A stretch of 64,000 bases of DNA from a bacterium (GCA_021786295.1 JAJYNO010000029.1:62001-126000); one strand, 5' to 3'; positions 16,036 through 25,913 are shown, numbered from the stretch's first letter. Numbers and translations: made by a program. Notes: generated by a model not told the origin, from the sequence alone.

Positions 16036-18633
16036 ATGAGGAAGATACTTTCTGTAATTCCGTTATTTGCCCTGGCGCTGCTGCCGGCGGTGTCGTCCGC
16101 CGCGGAGGGCGGCGCCCAGGTCCCCGCAGTCTCCGTTCCGGGCCCGGCCCCCGTGCAGGTCCAGGACGGGGTGCCTCCGGAGACCGGAGTGCTGGGGAAG
16201 AGCGACATCGACGTCTTCCGCCTTAATACCGTGGATCATCCTATGGACTCGGCCCGGGCCCTGGTGCGCCTGCTCGGAGGCAAGACCCCGGAGGAGGCCG
16301 CGGATTTCCGGCGCCACAACTGCCACAAGATAGCCGAGCTGATGGTCTCCCTTGATAAGGAAGGAAAGGATGGGAAGGCGGACAGCGCGGACCTGCGGCA
16401 GGTGACGTCCGCTCTGGCCGGATACGATATCCGCACTCCGGAGGGGCGGGGGGCAGGCCCCATGCTCAGGATGTCCATGGTCCACGGCCCGGGCCGCATC
16501 GCGGCCGCCGACGGGGACGGCGATGCCGGGGACGGGCGCGCGCGAGTTGCGGACGGACCGCACCATTTCAAACCGAACGAGGTCGACGCGCTGGTGGACG
16601 TGGGGATGGCAGAGGAGTCCGGGGACAAGAAGAAGGCGGAACTGGCCCTGACCGCGGCCGTGCAGACCTACCCGGACAATCCCTCGGTGCGCACCGCGGC
16701 GGCGGACTACTACAACAGCAACAAGGATTTCTCCAAGGCGGAGAAGAACGCCTCCGAGGCTATACGCCTGGACGACAAGGATCCGGACGCCTACAAAGCG
16801 CGCGCGCTGGCCCGGGCCTCTCTTGACGACCGCAAGGGCGCAATAGCTGACATAAAGAGAGCGATGTCCATAGACCCGCAGGACGAGTCGGCCAGGGTGC
16901 TGGACGCGCTGCTGGAGAGCAAAAAGTCGGTGCCGACCCTTAAGTCCATCTCTTCGGTCGAAGAAATAAAGAAGGCCCTGGGCGGAGAGGAGGGGGCCGG
17001 GGACGTCGCCGCCGCCGGGGACGCCGGTTTCGGCTCCGTTCCCGGCGCCGCCGCCGGCGGGGCCGGTGACGGGGCCTCAGGCGCCTCGTCCCAAGGCCAG
17101 CCGGCTGCCGGCGAGGCCGTCCCGCCGGTACCGGATTTCGCCGCCTCGAGGGCCTATCTGAAAACTGCCGCGGTCAAGAACAACCTGGGGGATTACAAGA
17201 ACGCTGAACGCTACGCCACGATGGCCATCCAGGCGGACCCTTCCGACTACGAAGCCTACCTGGAGCGGGCCAACGCCTATAATTTCATGGGCCGCTATGA
17301 CGACGCGGTGCGCGACGCCAGCACGGTGATAGCCCGGCAGCCGGACAATATGCAGGCCTACAATATGCGCGCCTGGGCGCTTAACCGCAAGGGTCAGGCC
17401 GGCCCCGCCGTGAGCGACGCCAGCAGGGCTATAGACCTGAACCCGGGCTACGCGGACGCCTGGTTCAACAGGGCGCTGGCCTACCAGAAGCAGGGCGATT
17501 ACAAGCGGATGCTGGAGGATTTTAAACAGGCCGCCTCGCTGTCGGGGTCCTATTCCAGCCGCTATCAGGACGCGGTGGCCCAGTACGGGCCGCTCGTGCC
17601 GGCCTTCGCGGCCGAGGCCGCGCGCGGGGCGGCCGGCGGGAAAGCCGCCGGCGCGGCCCCCGCGGACGGCGGCAGCCCGCTGCGGCGTTTCCTCGTGCTG
17701 CTGTTCTTCACTCTCACCGGCGGCGGCCTGGTGGCGGCCGGCCTGCTGCATATCATGGCGGCCCGCACGGCGGAGCCCGGCAAGGCCGCTCCGCGCTCGA
17801 CCCACCCCGACGTGCTGTCGCCGTCCGTCTTCTACGAGGGCGTTGCCACCGGCAAATACAGGATAGAGCGCAAGCTGGGCGAGGGCGCGATGGGCGTGGT
17901 TTACGAGGCCACCGACCAGTCGCTGGGCCGCAAGGTCGCCATCAAGAAGATGGGCGACGAGATAAAGGTCAACGAGCGCGAGAAGCAGCGCTTCCTGGAA
18001 GAGGCGCGCACGGTGGCGCTGCTGCATCACCCCGGCATAGTGGAGATCTACACCATTTTCGAGGAGGAAGAGGACATCTACCTCGTTTTCGAGCACGTGG
18101 ACGGCATGACGCTGGACAAGCTGCTGGATAAGGAGTTGCGCGTCTCCCCCGACAAGGCCCTCGCGATGTTCCGCGAGGTCGCCGACGCGCTGGCCTACGC
18201 CCACTCCAAGAACGTCGTTCACCGGGACCTGAAGCTCTCCAATATCATGGTCTCCTCGGAAGGGTCGGTGAAGGTGATGGATTTCGGCTTGGCCAGCCGC
18301 GTGCGGGAGTCCATGGCCCGCCTCACCAACCGCGAGGTGGTCGGCTCGCCCGCCTACATGGCCCCGGAACAGGAGCTGGGCTCCGCCTCCGAGCAATCGG
18401 ACCTGTACTCGCTCGGGGTCTGCCTCTACGAGGCCCTGACCGGCGTGCTGCCATTCCCCGGTCCCGATTTCCACCAGCAGAAGAGCCGCCTGGCCTTCCA
18501 GCGCGTCTCCGAGGTCCTGCCCGGCCTGCCGAAGGCGGTAGACTCGGTCATAGAGCGCTGCCTGGCGCCTGAGCCGGAGAGCCGCTTCCGGAGCGCGGAA
18601 GAGTTCCGCCGCGCGCTGGACGAGATAGCGTAG
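16036..18633 (+). CDS. TPR-domain transmembrane Ser/Thr protein kinase
   Basis: 865 aa. A signal peptide or signal anchor (residues 1-22) precedes a ~530-residue region with several tetratricopeptide repeats (AEKNASEAIRLDDKDPDAYK, AERYATMAIQADPSDYEAYL, VSDASRAIDLNPGYADAWF). One membrane helix lies near 551-573, then a C-terminal Hanks-type kinase from ~605. Catalytic residues are intact: GEGAMGVVYEA loop, Lys637 (VAIKK), Asp731 (HRDLKLSN), Asp749 (DFG) and MAPEQ. Order is sensor first, kinase last, so the TPRs would be periplasmic and the kinase cytoplasmic, the reverse of PASTA kinases. The ATG was chosen because the hydrophobic leader starts there. Ends at a strong terminator. Confidence 0.88.
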   Translation: MRKILSVIPLFALALLPAVSSAAEGGAQVPAVSVPGPAPVQVQDGVPPETGVLGKSDIDVFRLNTVDHPMDSARALVRLLGGKTPEEAADFRRHNCHKIAELMVSLDKEGKDGKADSADLRQVTSALAGYDIRTPEGRGAGPMLRMSMVHGPGRIAAADGDGDAGDGRARVADGPHHFKPNEVDALVDVGMAEESGDKKKAELALTAAVQTYPDNPSVRTAAADYYNSNKDFSKAEKNASEAIRLDDKDPDAYKARALARASLDDRKGAIADIKRAMSIDPQDESARVLDALLESKKSVPTLKSISSVEEIKKALGGEEGAGDVAAAGDAGFGSVPGAAAGGAGDGASGASSQGQPAAGEAVPPVPDFAASRAYLKTAAVKNNLGDYKNAERYATMAIQADPSDYEAYLERANAYNFMGRYDDAVRDASTVIARQPDNMQAYNMRAWALNRKGQAGPAVSDASRAIDLNPGYADAWFNRALAYQKQGDYKRMLEDFKQAASLSGSYSSRYQDAVAQYGPLVPAFAAEAARGAAGGKAAGAAPADGGSPLRRFLVLLFFTLTGGGLVAAGLLHIMAARTAEPGKAAPRSTHPDVLSPSVFYEGVATGKYRIERKLGEGAMGVVYEATDQSLGRKVAIKKMGDEIKVNEREKQRFLEEARTVALLHHPGIVEIYTIFEEEEDIYLVFEHVDGMTLDKLLDKELRVSPDKALAMFREVADALAYAHSKNVVHRDLKLSNIMVSSEGSVKVMDFGLASRVRESMARLTNREVVGSPAYMAPEQELGSASEQSDLYSLGVCLYEALTGVLPFPGPDFHQQKSRLAFQRVSEVLPGLPKAVDSVIERCLAPEPESRFRSAEEFRRALDEIA

Positions 18634-18655
18634 CGGGGCTTTCCGCGGAACTCCG

Positions 18656-18683
18656 GGCCGGGGCGACCCGGCCGGTTTTTTTT
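18656..18683 (+). terminator. Rho-independent terminator
   Basis: GGCCGGG/CCCGGCC stem, loop gcga, eight T. The T run overlaps the stop of the convergent MarC gene. Confidence 0.85.
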
Positions 18684-19308
18684 ATGGCAGGAAGGCTTTC
18701 TTGACGCCGTCTATTATGAACTGCACGGCTATGGCCGCCAGGATCAGGCCCATCAGGCGGGTGGTGATGTTCATCGCTATCGGGTTTATCTTCGGGGCCT
18801 TCTTTATGGCCACGCGGAAGATGTAGTAGGAGACTGTCCCTACCAGGACGAAGAGCGCGAACAGCACGCCGTCGTAGGCCAGGTTCTTCGCCTTTGACTC
18901 CAGCAGGATGGCCGTGGTGATGGCGCCGGGGCCGGAGAGCATCGGTATGGCCAGCGGCGTGATGGAGACGTCGGTCTTGGCGACGCCCTCCGCCTTCTCC
19001 TCCTCGGTCTCGTGCACCTCGGAGCGCCTTGCGCGCAGGCTGTCCAGCGAGACCAGCAGCAGCAGCAGGCCGCCGGCCATCTGGAAGGCGGGGATCGTTA
19101 TCCCGAAGAACCTGAAGAGCGTGTTGCCGGTGGCCGCGAAGACCATCAGCACTCCGGTGGCGGTGACGCAGGCGGTGCGGGCCATCCTCATGCGCTCCGC
19201 CGCCGTGTTCTGCGGCGTCATCGCGAAGAAGGTAGGGACCGCCCCCAGCGGGTTGATGATCGCGAACAGGGAGCCCGCGCTCATCAGGGCGAAGTTCAGC
19301 ATTTCCAT
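18682..19308 (-). CDS. MarC/YhgN family integral membrane protein
   Basis: About 208 aa with six predicted helices. The family signature FAIINPLGAVPTFFAMTP is at the N-terminus, with ITPLAIPMLSGPGAITTAI in the middle. Despite the name, the family is not a proven drug-resistance factor; transport of small molecules is suspected. The start is ambiguous: GTG 19314, ATG 19308 or ATG 19302. A minus-strand TATACT ends eight bases before 19308, which would make the message leaderless; AGGTGA nine bases before 19302 argues for the shorter form if it is transcribed. Confidence 0.85.
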   Translation of the reverse strand: MEMLNFALMSAGSLFAIINPLGAVPTFFAMTPQNTAAERMRMARTACVTATGVLMVFAATGNTLFRFFGITIPAFQMAGGLLLLLVSLDSLRARRSEVHETEEEKAEGVAKTDVSITPLAIPMLSGPGAITTAILLESKAKNLAYDGVLFALFVLVGTVSYYIFRVAIKKAPKINPIAMNITTRLMGLILAAIAVQFIIDGVKKAFLP

Positions 19309-19316
19309 GGTCACCT

Positions 19317-19322
19317 AGTATA
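19317..19322 (-). promoter_or_regulatory. -10 element TATACT 8 nt before the marC-like start
   Basis: The hexamer on the minus strand sits so near the ATG at 19308 that little or no leader would be transcribed. Confidence 0.4.
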
Positions 19323-19380
19323 TAAATTAGCGCGCTCCCGGAGGAAGCCCCCGCGCGGGCTCTCCGCCGGCAAAAATCGG

Positions 19381-19386
19381 TATAAT
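19381..19386 (+). promoter_or_regulatory. -10 element TATAAT upstream of tdh
   Basis: Consensus hexamer giving a ~35 nt leader that contains AAGGAGA. No obvious -35. Confidence 0.55.
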
Positions 19387-19426
19387 GTAGGGGACGGCCA
19401 GAGCGCCGTTCCCAAGGAGAATTTCC

Positions 19427-20458
19427 ATGAAAGCACTTGTGAAAGCCAAACCGGAGAAAGGCCTGTGGCTCCAGGACGTGCCGGAGCCGGAGGTGGGGGA
19501 CAACGAGGTCCTGATAAAGATACGGAAGACCGCCATCTGCGGCACCGACATCCACATCTACGAGTGGAACGATTGGGCCCAGAAGACGATCCCGGTGCCG
19601 ATGCACGTCGGGCACGAGTTCGTGGGCGAGATAGCCGGGCTGGGCAGGGCAGTGAAAGGCCACTTCGTAGGGGAGCGCGTCTCGGGCGAGGGGCACATCG
19701 TCTGCGGCCACTGCCGCAACTGCAAGGCGGGCAACCGCCACCTCTGCATCAACACCAAGGGCGTCGGCGTCAACCGGCCCGGAGCGTTCGCCGAGTACCT
19801 GGCCATTCCGGCCGAGAACGTCTTCTCCATCCCTGAGGGCGTTACCGACGACGAGGCCGCGATCCTCGATCCGCTCGGCAACGCAGTGCACACCGCGCTG
19901 GCCTTCGATATGGTCGGCGAGGACGTGCTGATAACCGGAGCGGGCCCGATAGGCATCATGGCCGGCGCGATCTCCCGCCACATAGGCGCGCGCCACGTCG
20001 TGATAACCGACATCAACGACTACCGCATGGACCTGGCCCGCAAGCTGGGGATAAAGACCGTTGTGGATTCCCGCAGGGAGAAGCTGCCCGACGTGATGCG
20101 CGGGCTGAAGATGACCGAGGGCTTCGACGTGGGCCTGGAGATGAGCGGCAGCGCGCAGGCCTTCAACGACATGCTGGCCAACGTCAAGATGGGCGCGAAC
20201 ATCGCGCTGCTGGGCATCCTGCCGCCCAACACCACGATACCGTGGGGCAGCGTCATCTTCAAGGCGCTGACCCTTAAGTGCATCTACGGCCGCAAGATCT
20301 TCGAGACCTGGTACAAGATGTGCGCCATGCTGACGAGCGGCCTGGACATCAAGCCCGTCATCACCCACCACTTCCCGGTCAAGGACTTCAAGGAGGGCTT
20401 CGAGATCATGGCCTCCGGCAGGTCCGGCAAGATCATCCTGGACTGGACCGGTCGCTGA
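19427..20458 (+). CDS. tdh: L-threonine 3-dehydrogenase
   Basis: 343 aa zinc-dependent medium-chain dehydrogenase oxidising L-threonine to 2-amino-3-ketobutyrate with NAD+ (EC 1.1.1.103). Catalytic zinc residues are Cys38 ([15 protein letters not shown]), His63 and Glu64 (VGHEF); the structural zinc site is Cys93/96/99/107. The nucleotide fold has GAGPIGIMA. The IYEWNDWA and VCGHCRNC segments match Tdh closely, unlike sorbitol or alcohol dehydrogenases. Ribosome-binding site AAGGAGA. No kbl (2-amino-3-ketobutyrate ligase) gene is adjacent. Ends at a long hairpin. Confidence 0.92.
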   Translation: MKALVKAKPEKGLWLQDVPEPEVGDNEVLIKIRKTAICGTDIHIYEWNDWAQKTIPVPMHVGHEFVGEIAGLGRAVKGHFVGERVSGEGHIVCGHCRNCKAGNRHLCINTKGVGVNRPGAFAEYLAIPAENVFSIPEGVTDDEAAILDPLGNAVHTALAFDMVGEDVLITGAGPIGIMAGAISRHIGARHVVITDINDYRMDLARKLGIKTVVDSRREKLPDVMRGLKMTEGFDVGLEMSGSAQAFNDMLANVKMGANIALLGILPPNTTIPWGSVIFKALTLKCIYGRKIFETWYKMCAMLTSGLDIKPVITHHFPVKDFKEGFEIMASGRSGKIILDWTGR

Positions 20459-20483
20459 GGCGGCAGCCCCGCAGTCCCGGCCC

Positions 20484-20510
20484 GGAAGGCGCGGCTCTGC
20501 CGCGCCTTCC
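20484..20510 (+). terminator. Strong hairpin, probable terminator of tdh
   Basis: Eleven-base-pair perfect stem (ggaaggcgcgg/ccgcgccttcc) with a five-base loop. Only GCTTT follows, so the T tract is weak. Confidence 0.6.
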
Positions 20511-20527
20511 GCTTTCCGGGAGGCCGG

Positions 20528-20770
20528 TCAGCGCAGCTCCCAGAGGCCCGCGTGCAGTCTTTTGTCCGTGGCGCGGCTCATGCCGCAGGCGTAGGCCCCG
20601 CCGCCCGGGGCCGCGGTAACATAATAGATCCTGCCCTCCCGGCCGGCGGCCAGGGATACCCCGCGAATGGCCGCGAGCGCGAAAGCCTCTCCGACGTCGC
20701 CGTTCCCGGAGGGCAGATCGCGGAATTTCCAGACGCCCCCGGAGCGCAGGCCCAGCATTGCCCTTCCCAC
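20528..20770 (-). CDS. Short hypothetical protein, possibly a remnant of a larger propeller-like gene
   Basis: 80 aa from a GTG preceded by GAAGGGAAG. The protein-like composition continues upstream of the GTG to an in-frame stop at about 20838 (segment GFRYEKGEGKTT), and the pattern W-K-F-R-D-L ... AAIRGVSLAAGREGRIYYV ... GGGAYACGM looks like two blades of a beta-propeller. There is no signal peptide and no promoter of its own. It may be a decayed 3' end of a secreted protein gene or a short functional gene. Confidence 0.35.
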   Translation of the reverse strand: MGRAMLGLRSGGVWKFRDLPSGNGDVGEAFALAAIRGVSLAAGREGRIYYVTAAPGGGAYACGMSRATDKRLHAGLWELR

Positions 20771-20840
20771 GGTGGTCTTCCCTTCGCCCTTCTCGTAGCG
20801 GAACCCGGCCAGCGGCCGCTAACCCGGGCCGCCCGCAGTT

Positions 20841-20849
20841 TGGTATACT
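20841..20849 (+). promoter_or_regulatory. Extended -10 promoter (TGG-TATACT)
   Basis: Lies 24 bases before the TPR lipoprotein start. The leader begins near an AAAAGGAT that may act as ribosome-binding site. Confidence 0.5.
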
Positions 20850-20873
20850 CGTAAAAGGATCTTCGGATCTGTC

Positions 20874-22166
20874 ATGGAACGTCACGATGGTCTTTCTGCG
20901 GCCCGCGGGGCCGCCGCTTCGCCTTCCCGGCGCCCCGTGCGCGTGGGCCTCCTCGCCTGCGCCGCGCTGGCCGCGCTGCTGCTTTCGGGCTGCGGCCCGC
21001 TGAAGCGGAAGGCCGCGGAATATTACCTGGGTCGGGCTCGCGTAACGGCCGAAATCCGGAACCCTTCCGGCCGGCAGCTGCGCAAGGCTTTCGACGACGT
21101 AGGCCGCGCGCTGGACTACGAGCCCGGCTCCGCGCTGGCCGTGGACCTGCTGGTGCGCCTTTCCGATTCCTCCTCCCGGGCCGGCTTCGCCGGCGCCCAG
21201 GACCTGGAGCCGGCCGCGCTGAAAAAGGCGCTGAGGGGGGCCCCTCTCAACTGGCACGCCAGGGCGGCCCTTATAGATTTCTTCGCTTCCCGCGGCGATA
21301 CCGGGGGGCTGGAGGCCATGGCCTCCCAGGCCGAGGCTTACGCCTCTTCCTCCTCGCCGGACGTCAGGTACTGCGCCCTGCTGGCCGTTCTGGACGCCAG
21401 AGCCTCGGCCCTGCCCTGGGTGGAGAACGAGGGCTTCCTGAGCCTCAACGTCTCGCCCGACACCCTTTTCGAGAAGGCCGCGGCCTACCAGTCGCTGGCC
21501 GACGGGATCGTAAAGCCGAAGGCCGAAGCCGACAGGATGGCCGCCTCCGATCCCTCTGTAAGGAAAGCGGCGCCTGACGAACTGGCGTCGGCGGCCGAGG
21601 TGGCCGTTTCCGACGCGCTGAAGGACCCGGCCGAGGCCGTGGCGGTCTCCTCCTTCAACGCGCGGGCCGCGTCCGACCCTTCCTTCAGGAAGGCCGTGGC
21701 CATGACGGTGCAGGGCAACGCCGCCCTCGTAAAGAAGGATTATTCCCAGGCCAGGGCCTTCTACCAGGCCGCGCTGAACTACTTCCCCGGCCTGGTCGAC
21801 GCCCGGCGCCAGCTGGCGGAGACGGATTTCCAGGAAGGCGCCGCCCTCGCGGCGGCCGGGCAGGACAAAAAGGCGGCTTCCAGGCTGCTCTACAAGGCTT
21901 ACGCCGGTTCCGACGCAGTGATCCGCGAGGCCGGGGAGACCGGCAGCCTTATCCCGTTCACCTCGCGCTCCAAGTTCCTGGGGCAAGCCTACGCGCTTAA
22001 GGCCGCCGACCTGGCCGCGCTGCGCGCCGTGGAGGGCCGGAGACTCCGGAATACGGAGAGGCTGCGGGCCGAATTCAAGGAGGCGCTCGAAGAGGCCGTC
22101 AAACTGGACCCGGAGGGGAGCCTGGCCCGGGACCTGCTTGAACGCTATACCAAGGACGGTTTCTGA
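20874..22166 (+). CDS. TPR-containing lipoprotein, function unknown
   Basis: 430 aa. A charged N-terminal region, then a hydrophobic run ending in the lipobox LLLSGC, with Cys40 as lipidation site. The mature protein is almost entirely helical with TPR-like pairs (QLRKAFDDVGRALDYEPGS, DYSQARAFYQAALNYFPGLVDAR, EFKEALEEAVKLDPEGSLAR). It probably anchors in the envelope and scaffolds another protein. The adjoining downstream secreted protein, 28 bases on, is the likeliest partner by operon position. Confidence 0.75.
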   Translation: MERHDGLSAARGAAASPSRRPVRVGLLACAALAALLLSGCGPLKRKAAEYYLGRARVTAEIRNPSGRQLRKAFDDVGRALDYEPGSALAVDLLVRLSDSSSRAGFAGAQDLEPAALKKALRGAPLNWHARAALIDFFASRGDTGGLEAMASQAEAYASSSSPDVRYCALLAVLDARASALPWVENEGFLSLNVSPDTLFEKAAAYQSLADGIVKPKAEADRMAASDPSVRKAAPDELASAAEVAVSDALKDPAEAVAVSSFNARAASDPSFRKAVAMTVQGNAALVKKDYSQARAFYQAALNYFPGLVDARRQLAETDFQEGAALAAAGQDKKAASRLLYKAYAGSDAVIREAGETGSLIPFTSRSKFLGQAYALKAADLAALRAVEGRRLRNTERLRAEFKEALEEAVKLDPEGSLARDLLERYTKDGF

Positions 22167-22194
22167 GACCCCGGCTTGCCGCCGGGACCGGCAT

Positions 22195-22890
22195 ATGAGA
22201 CCAGGCCGCGACCTCCCGACGTTGGGGCTGCTGGCGGCGGGCGCGCTGTTCTGCTTCTGCGGCCCGAGGGCCGCCGCGCAGGAACCGTCGGTCTCCAGCG
22301 CCACCTATCCGGCGCCCAGCCCTCTTTTCCTGACTTTTTCCAAGGACTCCAAGGATTCCAGGGTCGGGCTGGACTACAAGGTAAGGTGGGACTTCTCGGA
22401 CCTGCGCTCGCTGCGGCCGGGGTTCGACCTGATCTATTCCGGACTTAGGGCCGCGGAGAACTGGGATATCACGGACAACACCAGGCTCGACTATTACGGT
22501 TTCAGGACCAATCCCTGGCGCCTGGTCATCGGGAAAAAGAAGGAGACCGTCCTTGAGCCGGAGAGGACTAAGGACGGCTCCGTGATCATGAAGGCGACCC
22601 CCGAGTACCGCAAGCGCCTGCGCCTGTCCCTCTCGCCGCTGGTGGACGACCTCAGGCGCAATTTCGACGAGGACCTGCGCGGCTTCCTGCTGAAGAGCGC
22701 CATGTCCGGCGCTCCCGGCGTTTCGCGGGGCTGGGAAAGCGCCGGGGACAAGGGGCGCAGGGCCTTCGTCGGGGACGTGCTCTCGCTCGGCATCTGGGAC
22801 TACGATCTGCCGGTGGTGAAGCAGGCCGGAGAGGGGCTGGAGTACCTTGAAGGCAGCAGCGTCACCGCCAGGACCGAAGATAACCGCTGA
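22195..22890 (+). CDS. Secreted protein of unknown function
   Basis: 231 aa. Signal peptide ending RAAAQ. The mature part (SPLFLTFSKDSKDSRVGLDY, LRPGFDLIYSGLRAAENWDI, YYGFRTNPWRLVIGKKKE) has no recognisable domain; the FRTNPWRLVIGKK segment looks like a beta hairpin. It follows the TPR lipoprotein without a good ribosome-binding site, so it is probably cotranscribed. It converges on the PEP-binding gene with a 12-base gap and no visible terminator. Confidence 0.6.
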   Translation: MRPGRDLPTLGLLAAGALFCFCGPRAAAQEPSVSSATYPAPSPLFLTFSKDSKDSRVGLDYKVRWDFSDLRSLRPGFDLIYSGLRAAENWDITDNTRLDYYGFRTNPWRLVIGKKKETVLEPERTKDGSVIMKATPEYRKRLRLSLSPLVDDLRRNFDEDLRGFLLKSAMSGAPGVSRGWESAGDKGRRAFVGDVLSLGIWDYDLPVVKQAGEGLEYLEGSSVTARTEDNR

Positions 22891-22902
22891 GGGCCCTTCC
22901 CG

Positions 22903-25854
22903 CTACAGGCCCACGGCGCCGCGCCCCTCCGAGCCGTCTATGCGGATGTCCAGAGGCTCGGCGAAGCGGAGATGGCGGATATAAGAGAGTTCCGTCACCG
23001 GCGGCTGCTCCTCTATCTTCTCCCAGTTTATGAAGGCCTCCGGTCCGGTCTCGTTTATCGTCAGGTAGCCGAGGCCGAGGGACGTCACGTTGTGGAAGAA
23101 ATGGGTGCCGTACGACGGGTCGACCGAGAAGTCCCCGTAGGCGCATTCGATGATGACCCTGGAATTGGAGATGTGGTGCCACTTCACGGGTATGCCGAGG
23201 TTCGGATCGCTGGAGCCCCAGCGCCCGGGCCCTATGACTATATAGGGTCTCCTCTCCCCGCCCAGTCGCGCGTTCAGCGCCCCTATCTCCTCGGCGATCT
23301 CGCGCGTCTTCAGCGGGCTGAACTTCTCCGGTATCACGTAGACCAGGTCGCGCACGTCCTTTATGGCCCCGTTGCCCAGGGCCTGCGCGCTCTGGCATAG
23401 CAGCGAGTCGCGCCGCATGTCCCGGAGAGAGACCTTCTTGACCGGACTGCGCGAGACCATGGGCCGCATCTGCAGGATATTGAAGACGGCGAGGCCGGAG
23501 ACGGGGTCGTAGTCGCAGGCGAACTCCATCTCGATATTGGCTCCCATGGCCTCCTTGCCCAGCGCCGCCAGCGCGTTCAGGATCTCGGAGAGCGGCAGCA
23601 CCCCGTTCTTGAGTATCGGCGCGAACGTGACGAGCCGCCGCCCCGGGTTCGAGATCCCGTCGTAGACCCTGTCGTCCTGGGCGGAGTAGGTGGAGCCCGC
23701 CAGCTCCAGCGTGCCGTCGGCCTCTGCCTCCTCCACTCCCGCTTCCGCCAGCCCGGGCTCCTCGTCGAACGCGACGCGTTCTCCGGCGCCCCCTGTCTTC
23801 AGCGCGATGAACTTCTTCTGCGAGTTGGCCAGGAAATCGGCTATCGTCGAGAACTGGTGCAGGTTCTGCGGATGCGCGGGCGAGAAGCGCAGCGCGTCGT
23901 GGCCCTCCACGATGGTCTTGCCAAGGCCGAGGGCGATGTGCGCTATGGGCTCCTCGGCCTCGAGCGGAGGCACCGGGTAGTAGTTGTAGGACTGCATCAC
24001 CCCGGAGAAGGCCGGGTAGAAGCGGCCGCCGTCCCCGTAGCTCCTCCCGACCACTCGCTGCACCGCCACGGCCATCTTCTCCTCGTCTATCAGCAGCGGG
24101 TTCAGTTTCCGGTAGGCGCGCGCCTCCTGCGAGAAGACGGAGGCGTAGACGAATTTTATCGCGCGGGACAGCTCCTCCAGCCTGCGCGCCGGGTCAGGGG
24201 AGTCGTTCGGCAGCATGTAGGTCTTGTAGACGCCCGCGAAGGGCTGAGTCTTGGAATCCTCCAGCAGCGAGGAGGAGCGCACCGCCAGCGGCCCCTTGAA
24301 TTTCGCGGCCAGGGCCTCCAGGTCGCGCAGGACGTAGTCCGGCAGGCGCGCCCTTTCGAAGAGCGCCGCGGTCTCGGCGTTGGTGTGGTTCTCGTTCAGC
24401 TGCGAGTCGAGCCCGTTCTGCTCCATGAAGAAGTCGAAGACGTCGGAGCCTATCACCACCGTGTTCGGCACCCTCACCGTCACTCCGGGCCAGCGGTCCT
24501 CCAGGTCGGTCTTACTGAGCAGGAAGTCCACGAACGCCAGGCCCCTTGCCTTGCCGCCGATGGAACCCGAGCCTATCTTCGAGAGCGGGGCCGAGTCGTC
24601 GAAGAGCTTGCGGTCGAACTTCAGCACGGTGCCCAGCTGCGTGCGGTAGATGAACTGGTGCATCGTCTCTATCAGGTACTTGCGCAGCTGCTCCGGGTTG
24701 TCGAACTCCGAGATCTTCTTGGGCCGCAGGTGGTAGGCCATCTCGAACTCGGTGCGCGCGAACAGCCATTTGGAGAAATGGTTGCGCCCGGCGTGGTAGA
24801 GCACGGATTCTATCGGGACGACCTTCAGCAGCTTCAGCATAGTGCCCAGGTCGGAGGCGCGCGCCAGCTCCGCGCCGCTCTTGTCCGAGAAGACGAAGTC
24901 GCCGAAGCCGAAGTAGCGCACGATGAACGCGCGCAGCTGCTTGGAGAGGTCGGGCGCGGCCTTGTGCATGAACGAGGCCTCCAGCGCGCCGGCGGTGCGG
25001 GCGTGGGCCGCGCTGGAGGACTGCAGCAGCACCGGCATGTCCGGGATATCCGCCTTTATGCGGCGGGCGAGCTCCAGGCCGGCCTCGGGGCTGACGGCGC
25101 CGTCCTTCGGGTATTCTATGTCGGTTATCACCCCGAGGAGGTTGGCTTTGTACTTCTCGTAGAGGGCCCAGGCCTCCTCGTAGGTGCTGCAGAACAGCAC
25201 CTTCGGGCGGGCCTTCAGGCGCAGCATCTTCTTGGCCGGGTTCAGCTCCTCGGCCATGACTATCTGCGTCTGCTTCATCAGCTCGGAGTAGATCGTGGGC
25301 AGGTAGGAGGAGTAGAATTTTATGTTGTCCTCCACCAGCAGCACGGCCTGCACTCCCACCTTGGCGTCGTGCTCGAAGTTGCGGCCGTCCTCTATGATGT
25401 TGATGATGGCCGAAAAAATGCGCGTGTCCCCGCTCCACAGGTAGACGCCGTCCGCCAGCGCGCAGGTCTCCCCGGAGATGTTCTTGATGTCCTGGATATT
25501 GAACGAGAGCAGCACTACCGGCAGCTTCGGCCGGCCGGCCTTGAGCCTGCGGAAGAAGTCCGCCATGTCCGTCTCGCCGACCTGGATCATCGCTATCACC
25601 AGGTCGTAGGAGCCGTTCTCCAGCTTTTCCATCGCCTTCTCCGCGGTCGAGACCCTGGTTATGGTCGGCGCCGAGCGCGGAGAGGAGTCCAGCATCTCCC
25701 CGAAGAGCGCCTCGTTCAGCCGTTCGTCGTCGGCCAGCAGGAAGGAGTCGTAGAGCGAGGCCACCAGCAGGACGTTCTTTATCCTCTGGGGCATCAGTTT
25801 CTCGAAGCCGCCGAATTCCATCTCGTAGTCGCCGGTTCTCTTGGTAGTAGGCAT
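22903..25854 (-). CDS. Receiver-domain / PEP-pyruvate-binding (PPDK N-like) protein
   Basis: 983 aa. Residues ~15-140 form a degenerate receiver (the usual phosphoacceptor strand reads [11 protein letters not shown]). Residues ~165-320 form a second receiver with its site kept (VITDIEYP, then LLQSSS and MHKAAP). The C-terminal ~550 residues are an ATP-grasp PEP synthase/PPDK N-domain ([48 protein letters not shown]). The swivelling phosphohistidine domain and the PEP-binding barrel of true PEP synthases are absent, so it cannot make PEP by the normal route. Its role is unknown, possibly a signal-controlled phosphotransfer or nucleotide-binding protein. Start: a -10 (TAGAAT) seven bases before ATG 25854; a shorter in-frame ATG lies at 25820. 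Confidence 0.8.
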   Translation of the reverse strand: MPTTKRTGDYEMEFGGFEKLMPQRIKNVLLVASLYDSFLLADDERLNEALFGEMLDSSPRSAPTITRVSTAEKAMEKLENGSYDLVIAMIQVGETDMADFFRRLKAGRPKLPVVLLSFNIQDIKNISGETCALADGVYLWSGDTRIFSAIINIIEDGRNFEHDAKVGVQAVLLVEDNIKFYSSYLPTIYSELMKQTQIVMAEELNPAKKMLRLKARPKVLFCSTYEEAWALYEKYKANLLGVITDIEYPKDGAVSPEAGLELARRIKADIPDMPVLLQSSSAAHARTAGALEASFMHKAAPDLSKQLRAFIVRYFGFGDFVFSDKSGAELARASDLGTMLKLLKVVPIESVLYHAGRNHFSKWLFARTEFEMAYHLRPKKISEFDNPEQLRKYLIETMHQFIYRTQLGTVLKFDRKLFDDSAPLSKIGSGSIGGKARGLAFVDFLLSKTDLEDRWPGVTVRVPNTVVIGSDVFDFFMEQNGLDSQLNENHTNAETAALFERARLPDYVLRDLEALAAKFKGPLAVRSSSLLEDSKTQPFAGVYKTYMLPNDSPDPARRLEELSRAIKFVYASVFSQEARAYRKLNPLLIDEEKMAVAVQRVVGRSYGDGGRFYPAFSGVMQSYNYYPVPPLEAEEPIAHIALGLGKTIVEGHDALRFSPAHPQNLHQFSTIADFLANSQKKFIALKTGGAGERVAFDEEPGLAEAGVEEAEADGTLELAGSTYSAQDDRVYDGISNPGRRLVTFAPILKNGVLPLSEILNALAALGKEAMGANIEMEFACDYDPVSGLAVFNILQMRPMVSRSPVKKVSLRDMRRDSLLCQSAQALGNGAIKDVRDLVYVIPEKFSPLKTREIAEEIGALNARLGGERRPYIVIGPGRWGSSDPNLGIPVKWHHISNSRVIIECAYGDFSVDPSYGTHFFHNVTSLGLGYLTINETGPEAFINWEKIEEQPPVTELSYIRHLRFAEPLDIRIDGSEGRGAVGL

Positions 25855-25861
25855 ACGTCCT

Positions 25862-25867
25862 ATTCTA
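25862..25867 (-). promoter_or_regulatory. -10 element TAGAAT 7 nt before a start codon
   Basis: Minus-strand hexamer preceded by TTTG. The short distance to the ATG implies a leaderless transcript for the receiver/PEP-binding gene. Confidence 0.5.
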
Positions 25868-25913
25868 CAAATTTCCCGGCGCGCCGCCGTCCGGGCCGTG
25901 CCGGCGCCGGGTG

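Noticed and set aside
20433-22304. Long minus-strand open frame (over 600 codons) antisense to the TPR lipoprotein
   Set aside because: Composition is Arg/Gly/Leu-rich without domain pattern, typical of the antisense of GC-rich genes; the plus strand has a lipobox and TPRs.
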